A stretch of 64,000 bases of DNA, taken from positions 1-64,000 of the forward strand of contig QKAU01000014.1 in NCBI GenBank assembly GCA_003246265.1, given 5' to 3'. Shown piece by piece: positions 47,969 to 56,183 of this stretch (within the stretch, counting starts at the first letter, position 1; each line of letters begins with the position of its first letter). Source of the stretch: Kiritimatiellales bacterium. GTDB lineage: Bacteria; Verrucomicrobiota; Kiritimatiellia; Kiritimatiellales; Pontiellaceae. Made by a program: the position numbers and the translations under genes. Below the pieces are notes generated by a model, which was not told where the DNA came from, searched no databases, and saw nothing but the letters and a program-made list of their open reading frames with translations.

Positions 47969-49936
47969 CTACTCCATCATGGCGGCACGGATGACCGCGG
48001 TTCCAACAAATCCCGCCCCGCCATCGGGGAAGGTGACCGTCACGAGGTTCTCGGCCTGGAGGTCGGCCGGTTCGATCGGCACCAGCTTGGTCGTGCCGTA
48101 TTCGCTCTTCTCCAGCCGGTCGGCACAATCCTCCAGCGGCACCTTGAGCGGCTTCCCGTTCAGGGCGACGGCCACGTCGTGGCCCAGCCCCGCATCGCGC
48201 GTCAGTCCCACGCGCAGCACGGCGTAGTCGATTCCGCGGTCGACGGGCACCTTGATCTTGAAGGTCGCATCCTTCGCCGGAACGATCACCTTGTCGCCGT
48301 AGCAGACCACTTCGTTGACGGAGCGCTCCTCCATGATGGGCTTTCCACACTCGGCCACCAGCACGACCGCCTCGCGCCCGGCCACCTCCAGCACCTCCGG
48401 GAGGGCCCCGGTGGATTCGGTGTAGTAGGCCGAGAAGTCGGCATGGCGGCCGAAGCGGCGGATTTCAATCTGCCCCGCATCGATGCCGCGGAGCGCCACC
48501 GTCTCGGGCCCCCAGCCCTGGTTGTTGATGGCCAGGTAGAGGCGTGCGCCGTCCACGAAGGCGCGCACCTGGAGGTCGGGATCGCTGCACAGCGCCTTCA
48601 CGCGCCGCCCGCCCACGCCGCGGAACAGCTTGTAGAAGTCCATCATGTGGGTTTCGACCCAGACCGAGCGGTTGGTGTAGTCCTGCGGCACATACAGTCC
48701 GGCGTAGTACTTCGGATCCCAGCCCCAGGTATTCGGCAGCAGGAACGGCACCGCCTTCTGCACCACGTGCGGGTGGTCGATGAAGACCATGGTGTTGGCG
48801 ATGATGCTGCTGACATGGACGAAGCAGACGATGGAACGCTTCTTCAGCTCGTTCCCCCACGTCGGCTCCGGAAAGTGCTTCCGCGCGAGCTCGGCCGCCA
48901 GCAGCTCGCCGTCGTATTCGCCCTTCGGCTTGACGTTGATGTATCCGCCCTGCTCGCTAACCACAATGTCCACCTCGCGGCCCAGCCGGTCGACCGCGTA
49001 GTTTTCCAGCAGGTCGAGCGTACCCTCCAGCGGCAGGCCGGACTGCACCCGGCCGCGGAAATCGCCGTCTTCCCAGTCGAAGTAGTCGTAGGAATGGAAG
49101 GAGTAGAAATCCATCTTCCCTCCGGTCAGGTCGAGGAAGTTCGACATGCCCTTGAAGTTGTGGTAGTTGCCGCGGAAGAAATAGGAGACCGACATGCAGT
49201 GGCCGCCCACCTTCACCTCCGGGGTGAGCGCATGGACCTGCTCCATGGTCTTGAGATGCCATTCGGCCAGGTGCGGATCGCTGAAGTATTCCCAGTGCGG
49301 TTCGTTCAGGGGTTCGAAGTAGCGCGGCCGGTCGAAGTCGGTGTAGTTGTACCTGATCACGTTCGCCGCCAGCTCGGCCGCGGCCTCGATGTTCTCCGGA
49401 AGCCATTCCGCGTGCTCGCCTTCGCCCGCCGTACCCTTGAAGTGCCTGCCCATGTATTCCGGATACTCGTTGTGGTTCCCGTGCGAGGCCACGTCGAGGT
49501 TGGGTCCGCACTCCTTGAGAAAACGTTCGCCCGGCGCGCGGAGCGTCTTCTCCGCCAGCGGCGCAACGTCGGCAAACCCCGGACGCTGCGGGTCTTCCCC
49601 CAGCGACCTGGCGGTGTATTGCACCGGTCCCAGGCTGCGCCCGAACGACGCGCCGAGGTCGTGGAGCAGATAGTCGTAGATCTCCGGCGGCATGCGCTGG
49701 TCGAAGTCGGTGCCCTGGTCCGCGAGGCAGAAGTAGCGCTTGCGGTCGACCTCCGCCACCCCGCCGATCTTCCGCGTCGTGCCGGGTTCGACCACGATGC
49801 GCGCCACCGGCCGCGTTTCGATGCCCTGCCCGGCCTCGGGCCCGGCGGAGGAAGCGTCGCTTCCGGTTCCGCGCAGGGGCTGGCACCCCAGCAACACGGT
49901 CGCCATCCCGCTCAATATCGCTCCACGTTGATTCAT
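47969..49936 (-). CDS. GH86-like agarase/porphyranase, lipoprotein
   Basis: A 655-aa protein. The N-terminal lipobox is VLLGC; the ribosome site GGAAGGG precedes the ATG at 49936. Its barrel has [14 protein letters not shown], where NE is the candidate acid/base in a clan-A setting, and [13 protein letters not shown], the candidate nucleophile Glu. Flanking strands include [19 protein letters not shown]-terminal double beta-sandwich ([24 protein letters not shown]) is shared with the protein at 52561-54903. GH86 endo-enzymes cut agarose or porphyran. The gene starts one base after the carbohydrate-binding gene's stop. The family call is by motif layout. Confidence 0.6.
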   Translation of the reverse strand: MNQRGAILSGMATVLLGCQPLRGTGSDASSAGPEAGQGIETRPVARIVVEPGTTRKIGGVAEVDRKRYFCLADQGTDFDQRMPPEIYDYLLHDLGASFGRSLGPVQYTARSLGEDPQRPGFADVAPLAEKTLRAPGERFLKECGPNLDVASHGNHNEYPEYMGRHFKGTAGEGEHAEWLPENIEAAAELAANVIRYNYTDFDRPRYFEPLNEPHWEYFSDPHLAEWHLKTMEQVHALTPEVKVGGHCMSVSYFFRGNYHNFKGMSNFLDLTGGKMDFYSFHSYDYFDWEDGDFRGRVQSGLPLEGTLDLLENYAVDRLGREVDIVVSEQGGYINVKPKGEYDGELLAAELARKHFPEPTWGNELKKRSIVCFVHVSSIIANTMVFIDHPHVVQKAVPFLLPNTWGWDPKYYAGLYVPQDYTNRSVWVETHMMDFYKLFRGVGGRRVKALCSDPDLQVRAFVDGARLYLAINNQGWGPETVALRGIDAGQIEIRRFGRHADFSAYYTESTGALPEVLEVAGREAVVLVAECGKPIMEERSVNEVVCYGDKVIVPAKDATFKIKVPVDRGIDYAVLRVGLTRDAGLGHDVAVALNGKPLKVPLEDCADRLEKSEYGTTKLVPIEPADLQAENLVTVTFPDGGAGFVGTAVIRAAMME

Positions 49937-49937
49937 A

Positions 49938-50576
49938 TCACCCTTCCTGCTTTTCGGTTTTCAGACTCTCCGCTGCGGCCGGAGCCCTGGCTTTATCGTC
50001 GGCGACGGAAACGTGCTTGAAGACGATTCGGTCCATGTTGAAGCGCTGCGACCTTCCGGAAATGGTCAAGGTGTACCTTTCACCGGCCTTGAGCTTGTAG
50101 ACGGGTGGATATTTCTTGTGCTGCCGGTCGAGCTGCGCCGTCCAGCCCCAGCCCTCCGGGTTTCCGCCATAGAGCTTCGTGTCCGTTCCGAGGAACTCCA
50201 GCGGAGCGCTTCCGCCGGCACCGAAATCCCCCTCCAGCCGCACGTAGCAGTCGTTGCACTTGTCGGGCTGCTCTCCATCCAGGCGCTTGTGCGCGCGGAT
50301 CAGCAGCTGGTAGTCCCCATCCATGTCGACCGTGAACGCGTACGCGAGCGGACTGGATGCCGGTCCGCCGGCAGGGCCGTTGCCGGTGAACTCCAGATGG
50401 CCCCCGCCCGTATAGCCCTCGATCGTCTGCAACACCTTCCAGTCGCCAAGGCTCGACGAGGTCGATTCGACCTCGATGACCAGCAAGCCGTCCTTCGCGG
50501 CGAACCGGGGTCCGGCATCGACCCGGGCGGTCGACAGGAGCAGCGGCAATACAAGGGTCGTGGCAATGCGCTTCAT
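49938..50576 (-). CDS. Secreted carbohydrate-binding-like protein
   Basis: 212 aa from the ATG at 50576 (GGAGG upstream). A signal peptide ([22 protein letters not shown]) is followed by a single CBM-type beta-sandwich: [71 protein letters not shown]. No catalytic acids are evident. It is probably a stand-alone binding module of the agar/porphyran system. The start overlaps the sulfatase stop by ATGA (50573-50576). Confidence 0.65.
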   Translation of the reverse strand: MKRIATTLVLPLLLSTARVDAGPRFAAKDGLLVIEVESTSSSLGDWKVLQTIEGYTGGGHLEFTGNGPAGGPASSPLAYAFTVDMDGDYQLLIRAHKRLDGEQPDKCNDCYVRLEGDFGAGGSAPLEFLGTDTKLYGGNPEGWGWTAQLDRQHKKYPPVYKLKAGERYTLTISGRSQRFNMDRIVFKHVSVADDKARAPAAAESLKTEKQEG

Positions 50577-52564
50577 TCCATGCCTCCAGGGTTTTGCTTC
50601 AACAGGTTCTTGTACTTGCGCGGCGGGCGGGGCTTGGGCCTGCGGACCTCCAACCGCAGCTGCTGGAGGTTCGACTTGCCCTTGTCCGCGGCAACGCGCG
50701 CAACCACCCGTTCCGTGCCGTCGCCGTTCGATCGAACGGCATGCTGCTGCATGACGCCGTCGGTCGTCCATCGCTGACCGTCCGGGGAACCTTCGATCAC
50801 GCACCAATAGTCCGGACCGAGCTCCTCCCTCCGCTGGAACTGCAAGGCCCGGTAGGAGCCCTGCGCATCGCAAACCTCGATCTCGTGCGGCAGCTGCTCC
50901 TTCGTCGGCGATGCCGGATCCTGCGGGTCGCCGCCAAAGACATATTCATGGAAGTTGTCGATTCCATCGCCGTCGGGATCATCGCCCGGCTCCATCGTCC
51001 CGAACTTCTGCTCGAACCCGTCGGCGATGCCGTCGCCGTCGGCATCGGGAGGCGGAGGCGGGGCCTCGGAGTCGGTATTGTAGAGGTCGTACTGCGCCAA
51101 TAGCGGCTCGAGCTTCGCCTTCTCCGCCAGCAGGGTGTTCTTGTATTCGCCTTCCGGAAGATCGTCGAGTTTCGAAAAGCTGTCGTAGTCGCCGGGACGT
51201 TTGTTGACGTCGTACCAGACGCCGCGCCCATCGCGCAGCACCTTGTCGTTGCGAATCATCTGGGCATCCATGCGCATGGAGTAGATGTAGTCGCGGTGCC
51301 TCTTTGCTTTGCCGGTCAGGTAGGGCCAGAGGCTCTTGCCGGCAAGCTTGGAGTAGTCCTTGGGGAATTCGAATCCCATGACCTCGGCCAGCGTCGGCAG
51401 CATGTCGGTCATGTCGCATACGATGTTTTGCCGGCCTTGCACCAGGCCGTTGACGCCCGGCGCATAGATCAGCAGCGGCACGTGCATGCCCTGTTGGGTT
51501 TCGATGTGCGCCTTGCCCCACTTGCCGGCGTTGTCCTGCGTGGCGTTGTCGGCGGTGAAGAGGATGACCGTGTTTTCAAGCTCGCCCATCGCCTTGAGCT
51601 TTTCGGTGTAGAGCCACAGCATGTAGTCGAGGTATTCGATGTGGTAGCTTAGTCCATCCGGCGTGATGTTTTCTCGCTTGTAGTTCCCGCCGCCGAGCGG
51701 CGTGTGCTTCGGCTCCTTTCGGACATAGCGCCCGTTTTTCCAATCGATCTCGGGCGTGCCGGCCCAAACCGTGGGGAATCCGGGAACGGCATGGTCCTTC
51801 GCAAGGTGGCCGAGATGTGGCGTATGGTAGACGAAGAACGGCTTGCCCGCGGCCTTTTGGCGATCCATGAAGGCAAAGGCGTACTTCATTTCCAGGTCGG
51901 GCGCATAGTCGTCGATCTCCGTCTTTACGAACGTGTACGGCTCGTTCGGGAAATCCGGATGGTTGATCAGCTGGATCTCCGGCCACCAGTAGAACGATTC
52001 GTGGTCCCAATCGTCGGGATTGTCGGTGCGGAATACCGGATAGGGATTCTTGCCGGGCGTGCCAAAGGGATTCCATCCCATGTGGCGGGGCGGCTCGGCA
52101 GGATCGAGCACCAGCTCGTTGAAGCCCATGCTCAGGATGTCCGTGCCGCCGCCGATGTGCGTCTTGGAGATCCAGATGTTGGCGTAGCCCGCATCGCGGC
52201 TCATGTTGCCCAGCGTGATCGGTGCGCTTTCGTACACCGCATAGGTATTGTAGCAGTCGGATCCAATGTGGCTGTTGTCCCAGTACTTGTGGTTCGAAGC
52301 ATAGGTTCCGTTCAGGATCGTCACGCGGCTCGGCTTGCAGATGGTGCAGTTCCACGCGGTCTCGATAAAGCATCCGCCCTTCTCCGCCATCCGGTCCATG
52401 ACGGGCGTCTTCGCCCGCCGGTCGCCGGTCCATTTGGTCGATCCGTAGAACGGGAACTCGCGCGCGCTGATATCGTCGGCCATGACGAGGATCACGTTCA
52501 TCGGCTTCGCCGCCGCGGCACCCAGGGCCATGCAGGCGTACCCTAGTAGTATGGATCTCTTCAT
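50573..52564 (-). CDS. S1-family sulfatase with C-terminal DxDxDG/FGGDP module (CKPSR)
   Basis: 663 aa from the ATG at 52564, which overlaps the GH86-like stop by ATGA. It has a signal peptide, metal motif MADDISARE, formylglycine Cys76 in ICKPSRVTIL and distal site LFTADNATQD. The catalytic part ends near residue 500. It is followed by DADGDGIADGFEQKFG and DPDGDGIDNFHEYVFGGDP (thrombospondin-3/EF-hand-like calcium motifs), then a ~100-residue tail shared with the 1078-aa protein. The catalytic domain resembles the sulfatase at 3748-5328. The tail may anchor or sort the enzyme. Confidence 0.88.
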   Translation of the reverse strand: MKRSILLGYACMALGAAAAKPMNVILVMADDISAREFPFYGSTKWTGDRRAKTPVMDRMAEKGGCFIETAWNCTICKPSRVTILNGTYASNHKYWDNSHIGSDCYNTYAVYESAPITLGNMSRDAGYANIWISKTHIGGGTDILSMGFNELVLDPAEPPRHMGWNPFGTPGKNPYPVFRTDNPDDWDHESFYWWPEIQLINHPDFPNEPYTFVKTEIDDYAPDLEMKYAFAFMDRQKAAGKPFFVYHTPHLGHLAKDHAVPGFPTVWAGTPEIDWKNGRYVRKEPKHTPLGGGNYKRENITPDGLSYHIEYLDYMLWLYTEKLKAMGELENTVILFTADNATQDNAGKWGKAHIETQQGMHVPLLIYAPGVNGLVQGRQNIVCDMTDMLPTLAEVMGFEFPKDYSKLAGKSLWPYLTGKAKRHRDYIYSMRMDAQMIRNDKVLRDGRGVWYDVNKRPGDYDSFSKLDDLPEGEYKNTLLAEKAKLEPLLAQYDLYNTDSEAPPPPPDADGDGIADGFEQKFGTMEPGDDPDGDGIDNFHEYVFGGDPQDPASPTKEQLPHEIEVCDAQGSYRALQFQRREELGPDYWCVIEGSPDGQRWTTDGVMQQHAVRSNGDGTERVVARVAADKGKSNLQQLRLEVRRPKPRPPRKYKNLLKQNPGGME

Positions 52565-54903
52565 TTCAGCCGCTCCTCTACAATGGTCGTGATGCGCGCC
52601 GCCGAAACGGTCGCACCCGATTCGCTGCACGCTACCACCAGCCTGTTGTCCGCCTTGAGCGTTTTCGGATCGATAGGAATCTCGACATAGTCGAACAGGT
52701 CGGGCATCCCCTTGGTGCCGGAGAGATCCACCGCCTGCTCGACCCCGTTGAGCGAAACCACGACCGGTTCCCCGAAGCCGCCCTTGCGGTGGAGACCGAC
52801 GCGCAGCAGCGCCGCCACCGGCTTCCGCACATCGACCGGAATCGACAACTCCGCCGTTCCGTCGATCCGGACGGCGGTCTCCCTGGCGTAGTGGATCGTC
52901 TCCTTCGCCACACGCTCAGGCCTGGGCGCTCGATCGAGCCGGATCTCGAAGATGGCCGTGGCATCGACGCCCAGCGGGACGGATTCCAGGCTCCCGAGTT
53001 CGTCGTAGACAAACCGGGTCTCCCCCTTCTCGAAAAGGGCCATGCGGCGCCGGATCGAAGCGACGGCCGCATCCTTCGGCAGCAGCGCTTCGATCCGCAG
53101 CTCCGCGCGCTGCCCGGAGCGGTTGTTGACGGCCAGCCGGATCAGGTCGCCATCGAGGACGGCATGGGTCAACACCCTGTGGTCGGAGTCCGAACTGGGA
53201 ATGCGGCGGCCCTGGTAGCCGGTCCACATGTCGATCAGGTAGGTGTTCCTGGTCTTGACGAACTCGCCGTCGGGCGTCTGGTGGATGAAGGTCTCGAGCG
53301 AATCGGGCGCCCAGTGCATGAAGGTCAGCATGAAGGGCACGGCCATCTCGAAGTCGCCGGGTCGGTTCAGGAAGTTGAGCAGCAGCGCATTGATGTTCTT
53401 GATGTGGATCCAGCAGCCGCGCTCGTCGCGCACGAAACTGAGCGATCCGTATTCGGTGCAGATCATCGGCTTGCGGTTGCCGGTGGCGTCCATGTGCGCA
53501 CGCAGCATGTCGACGGTGCATTCGAACCCGCCCTGCACGTAGCTGCTCCCTTCGCGCATGACGCGTTCCAGCGAATCCATCGCGCCGACTTCGTAGAAGT
53601 GGTGCGAATAGAAGTCGAGGTGGTCGCGCGTCAGGTCCATGAAGCGCGCCTGGTTCCTCCACACCTCGAAATTCCCCGCATAGGGAATGAACCAGGCCGA
53701 TGCGGGACCGCCAACCTCGAGCTGCGGCAGGTCCGCGTGGATCGCGTCGGCCATGGTGTTGTGGAAATCGGCCAGCAGCTTCCATCCGTCATAGCCCTTT
53801 TCGTTGTGGTAGATCCACTCCGACTTCACGTCCGATTCGTTCTTCACTTCCCACCAACGGGCGTTCGCCCCGCTGTCGCGCTCCAGCGCCTTCAGATAGC
53901 GGACCGACATCTCCGCGGCGGCATCGAACTTGGCCACGTCGGGGGTGCCGCGCTGGTTCGGTACGCCGGGGAAATTGGTCGGATGGGTGAAGCGCGGCCA
54001 CGAATCGAAGCACATCGCGAAATCCAGCGCGGGGTCGACGCCCTCGAACCGCCAGAACTCGCGCCGCTCGAAGAAGGCGGGATCGGCGTAGCCGGACCCG
54101 GGCCGCGCCGGATCCTCCTTCAATGTCGGCAGCGTGCTGGCGGCGCCATAGCGGTCTTCGTAGGCCGGGCCGAGTTCGACGATCTGGCGTCCGGGCAGGA
54201 ACCCCTTGCCCTTGAAGTAGTTCTCCTTGCCCGAGCGGTCGCCGTTGGGATCGGCATAGTAGCGGAAGTAGCGCTCGCGCTTCAGCTCGCAGATCCCCTC
54301 AATGGAGCGCAGCCGCGTTGCATCGACGGTGATCTGAACGGGCTTGACCGGCCGGTCGAGCCCGGGTTCGCGGTAGATCGAGGCGTCGAACTCCATGGCG
54401 ATGCCCTCGCGATGGACGAACTCGACCTTCTCGATCGTCCCCTGCCCTTCGATGACCAGCTTCAGCGGAACGTTCAGGGCGCACATGAAGGAGGTGACCT
54501 TGATCTGTATCCGCTCCGGACGCTGCGCCGTGATGCCCAGCACCGGGTTGCCCGCCCCCGTGCTTTCAACCATCACGCGCGTCACGCCGTCGAGCCCCTT
54601 TCCAAGAATCTCGACCTGGTTGAAATCGAAGATGTGTTCGTTCAACTCGATCGGGATCGGGATCGCGGTCTTGCCTTTGATGGGCGTGGACTGCTCGAAG
54701 AAGGTCAGGTGCGTCAGCGCCTTCAGCCCCGAGTTGACCTGTACCTTCGTTTCAACCTTGAAGTGGGGAACCACCTCGTTGAAGAGGCGCTGGTGCTTGG
54801 CGTAGGCTTCACGGCCTGCAATCCCCAGCTCATCCATGTTCATGTCTGCGCGCAGCTGGACCGCCACCAGCAGTCCTATCAGTAGAACGCGAATGAGAAC
54901 CAT
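52561..54903 (-). CDS. GH86-like agarase/porphyranase, secreted
   Basis: 780 aa from the ATG at 54903 (AAAGGA six bases upstream; the frame is open to 55056 through a hairpin and lacks a better start). It has a signal peptide (MVLIRVLLIGLLVAVQLRA). An N-terminal sandwich precedes a barrel with IEGICELKRERYFRYYAD (typical GH86-type entry), WWEVKNESDVKSEW (NE acid/base) and MICTEYGSLSF (nucleophile Glu). The C-terminal sandwich resembles that of the other GH86-like protein. It is the first enzyme gene after the LacI regulator and opens a chain of coupled genes. Confidence 0.6.
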   Translation of the reverse strand: MVLIRVLLIGLLVAVQLRADMNMDELGIAGREAYAKHQRLFNEVVPHFKVETKVQVNSGLKALTHLTFFEQSTPIKGKTAIPIPIELNEHIFDFNQVEILGKGLDGVTRVMVESTGAGNPVLGITAQRPERIQIKVTSFMCALNVPLKLVIEGQGTIEKVEFVHREGIAMEFDASIYREPGLDRPVKPVQITVDATRLRSIEGICELKRERYFRYYADPNGDRSGKENYFKGKGFLPGRQIVELGPAYEDRYGAASTLPTLKEDPARPGSGYADPAFFERREFWRFEGVDPALDFAMCFDSWPRFTHPTNFPGVPNQRGTPDVAKFDAAAEMSVRYLKALERDSGANARWWEVKNESDVKSEWIYHNEKGYDGWKLLADFHNTMADAIHADLPQLEVGGPASAWFIPYAGNFEVWRNQARFMDLTRDHLDFYSHHFYEVGAMDSLERVMREGSSYVQGGFECTVDMLRAHMDATGNRKPMICTEYGSLSFVRDERGCWIHIKNINALLLNFLNRPGDFEMAVPFMLTFMHWAPDSLETFIHQTPDGEFVKTRNTYLIDMWTGYQGRRIPSSDSDHRVLTHAVLDGDLIRLAVNNRSGQRAELRIEALLPKDAAVASIRRRMALFEKGETRFVYDELGSLESVPLGVDATAIFEIRLDRAPRPERVAKETIHYARETAVRIDGTAELSIPVDVRKPVAALLRVGLHRKGGFGEPVVVSLNGVEQAVDLSGTKGMPDLFDYVEIPIDPKTLKADNRLVVACSESGATVSAARITTIVEERLK

Positions 54904-54920
54904 AACATATCCTTTCGCAA

Positions 54921-54953
54921 GCAAACCGGCGGTTCCGTTGTCCGCCGGTTTGC
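54921..54953. repeat. 12-bp perfect inverted repeat between lacI-type gene and GH86-like gene
   Basis: GCAAACCGGCGG (54921-54932) and CCGCCGGTTTGC (54942-54953) pair over a 9-nt loop, immediately before the ribosome site of the GH86-like gene. In the direction of transcription no U-tract follows, so it is not a classical terminator. It may protect the enzyme mRNA, attenuate read-through from the regulator, or be an operator. Confidence 0.7.
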
Positions 54954-54961
54954 AAATTTTC

Positions 54962-55987
54962 CTAGGCGTTGGTCGCCAGAGCGGTCGATTCGCGCACGAC
55001 CAGGTGCGGTTCGAACCGCAGCTGCCTGATCGGTACCTGGCGGTCGCGGTTTTCAATCCGGTCGATCACCAGCTGCGCCGCCTGGATGCCGATCTCGTAG
55101 GCATCCTGGTGCAGTGTCGTCGCCGGGGGAATCATGTATTTCGAGAACTGTTCATCGCCGAAGCCGATGACCGAAACCTCGTTGGGGATGCTGATCCCCA
55201 TGTCATGGAATACCTTGTAGATGGACGGTAGCATGAAGTCTCCGCCGGCAAAGATCGCGGTGGGCCGACGGGGTACCGACATCAGCTTGCGGATCATCGC
55301 CTCGTTGACCTTGCCATCCTTGAAATCCCACTCCTCCGAGACCACGATGGGTTCGGATCCGGTGTTGCGCATCACGGTGCCCTCGAAGCCCCGCTTCCGC
55401 AACTGGAGGCTTTCCGTATCGGTGAAGAGACCGGCAATGCGACGGTGGCCCAGGGAGAGCAGATGCTCTGCCGCCAGCTGTCCACCATGCTCGTCGGCCG
55501 TGCCGACAAAGTCGTGTTTTTTTTCACTGGTCAACGCATAGTCCACGCTCACCACCGGCATGTGGTGGGTCTGGATCGCGGCCGAGACCTCTTCCATGCG
55601 GTGCTGGTAGGGCCGGATGATCAGTCCCTCGACGCGCCGTTCGGCCAGCCGCTGCACCAGCTGTTCATCCTGTCCGTCCTGCCGGTGCATCAGCAGGATC
55701 GGCAGGTAGTTCCGCTTCATCAGCTCGTCGTGCGCCCCGCGGAAGATTTCCTCCGTGAAATGGTCGACGAAGGGATCGATGATCAACCCCACCGAATAGG
55801 TCTTCCCACTCTGCATCCCCTTGGCGAAGAGATTCTGCACGTAGCCCATCTCGGCCGCCACTTTTTCGATCTTCTTTACGGTCGAGGCCTTGTGCAGCGC
55901 CGCGTTGCCGTTCAGCACCCGGCTCACGGTCTGGAACGAATACCCGGTCTTCAGGGCGATGTCGCGGATGGTAACCTGTTTGCTCAT
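54962..55987 (-). CDS. LacI-family transcriptional regulator
   Basis: A 341-aa protein. The HTH at residues 4-25 is VTIRDIALKTGYSFQTVSRVLNG, followed by hinge MGYVQNLFAKGMQ and a periplasmic-binding-protein-like effector domain (YSVGLIIDPFVDHFTEEIFRG ... VSVIGFGDEQFSKYMIPPATTLHQD). The start is the ATG at 55987 because it places the HTH at the N-terminus; the ribosome site is weak. It lies directly upstream of the GH86-sulfatase chain and is its likely controller, responding to a released sugar. Possible auto-operator at 56084-56110. Confidence 0.93.
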   Translation of the reverse strand: MSKQVTIRDIALKTGYSFQTVSRVLNGNAALHKASTVKKIEKVAAEMGYVQNLFAKGMQSGKTYSVGLIIDPFVDHFTEEIFRGAHDELMKRNYLPILLMHRQDGQDEQLVQRLAERRVEGLIIRPYQHRMEEVSAAIQTHHMPVVSVDYALTSEKKHDFVGTADEHGGQLAAEHLLSLGHRRIAGLFTDTESLQLRKRGFEGTVMRNTGSEPIVVSEEWDFKDGKVNEAMIRKLMSVPRRPTAIFAGGDFMLPSIYKVFHDMGISIPNEVSVIGFGDEQFSKYMIPPATTLHQDAYEIGIQAAQLVIDRIENRDRQVPIRQLRFEPHLVVRESTALATNA

Positions 55988-56083
55988 GGTCCAGTTTGTT
56001 AGCAAAAACATTCCCCAAGGAACAACAAATAAAGCCATATCTTTTGGCCAGTGCTCCTACGGAAATGAGAACATAACATGAAA

Positions 56084-56110
56084 TACCGCAAACCATGGTC
56101 GTTTGCGGTA
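56084..56110. promoter_or_regulatory. 10-bp inverted repeat upstream of the LacI gene
   Basis: TACCGCAAAC (56084-56093) and GTTTGCGGTA (56101-56110) are perfect arms around a 7-nt centre CATGGTC. It lies about 97 nt upstream of the regulator start and 26 nt from the symporter terminator. It is a candidate autoregulatory operator, although 27 bp is longer than a usual LacI operator; a stem-loop is the alternative. Confidence 0.45.
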
Positions 56111-56135
56111 GCCTCGGAATTCCATACCGATGCAC

Positions 56136-56164
56136 AAAAAGCCCCGGCCTGCATCCGGGGCTTT
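56136..56164 (-). terminator. Intrinsic terminator after the symporter gene
   Basis: AAAGCCCCGG (56138-56147) pairs with CCGGGGCTTT (56155-56164) over a 7-nt loop. Read from the symporter it is followed by further U. It separates the symporter transcript from the LacI-led operon. Confidence 0.88.
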
Positions 56165-56183
56165 CCGTTCCCTTGGCCTGCGC

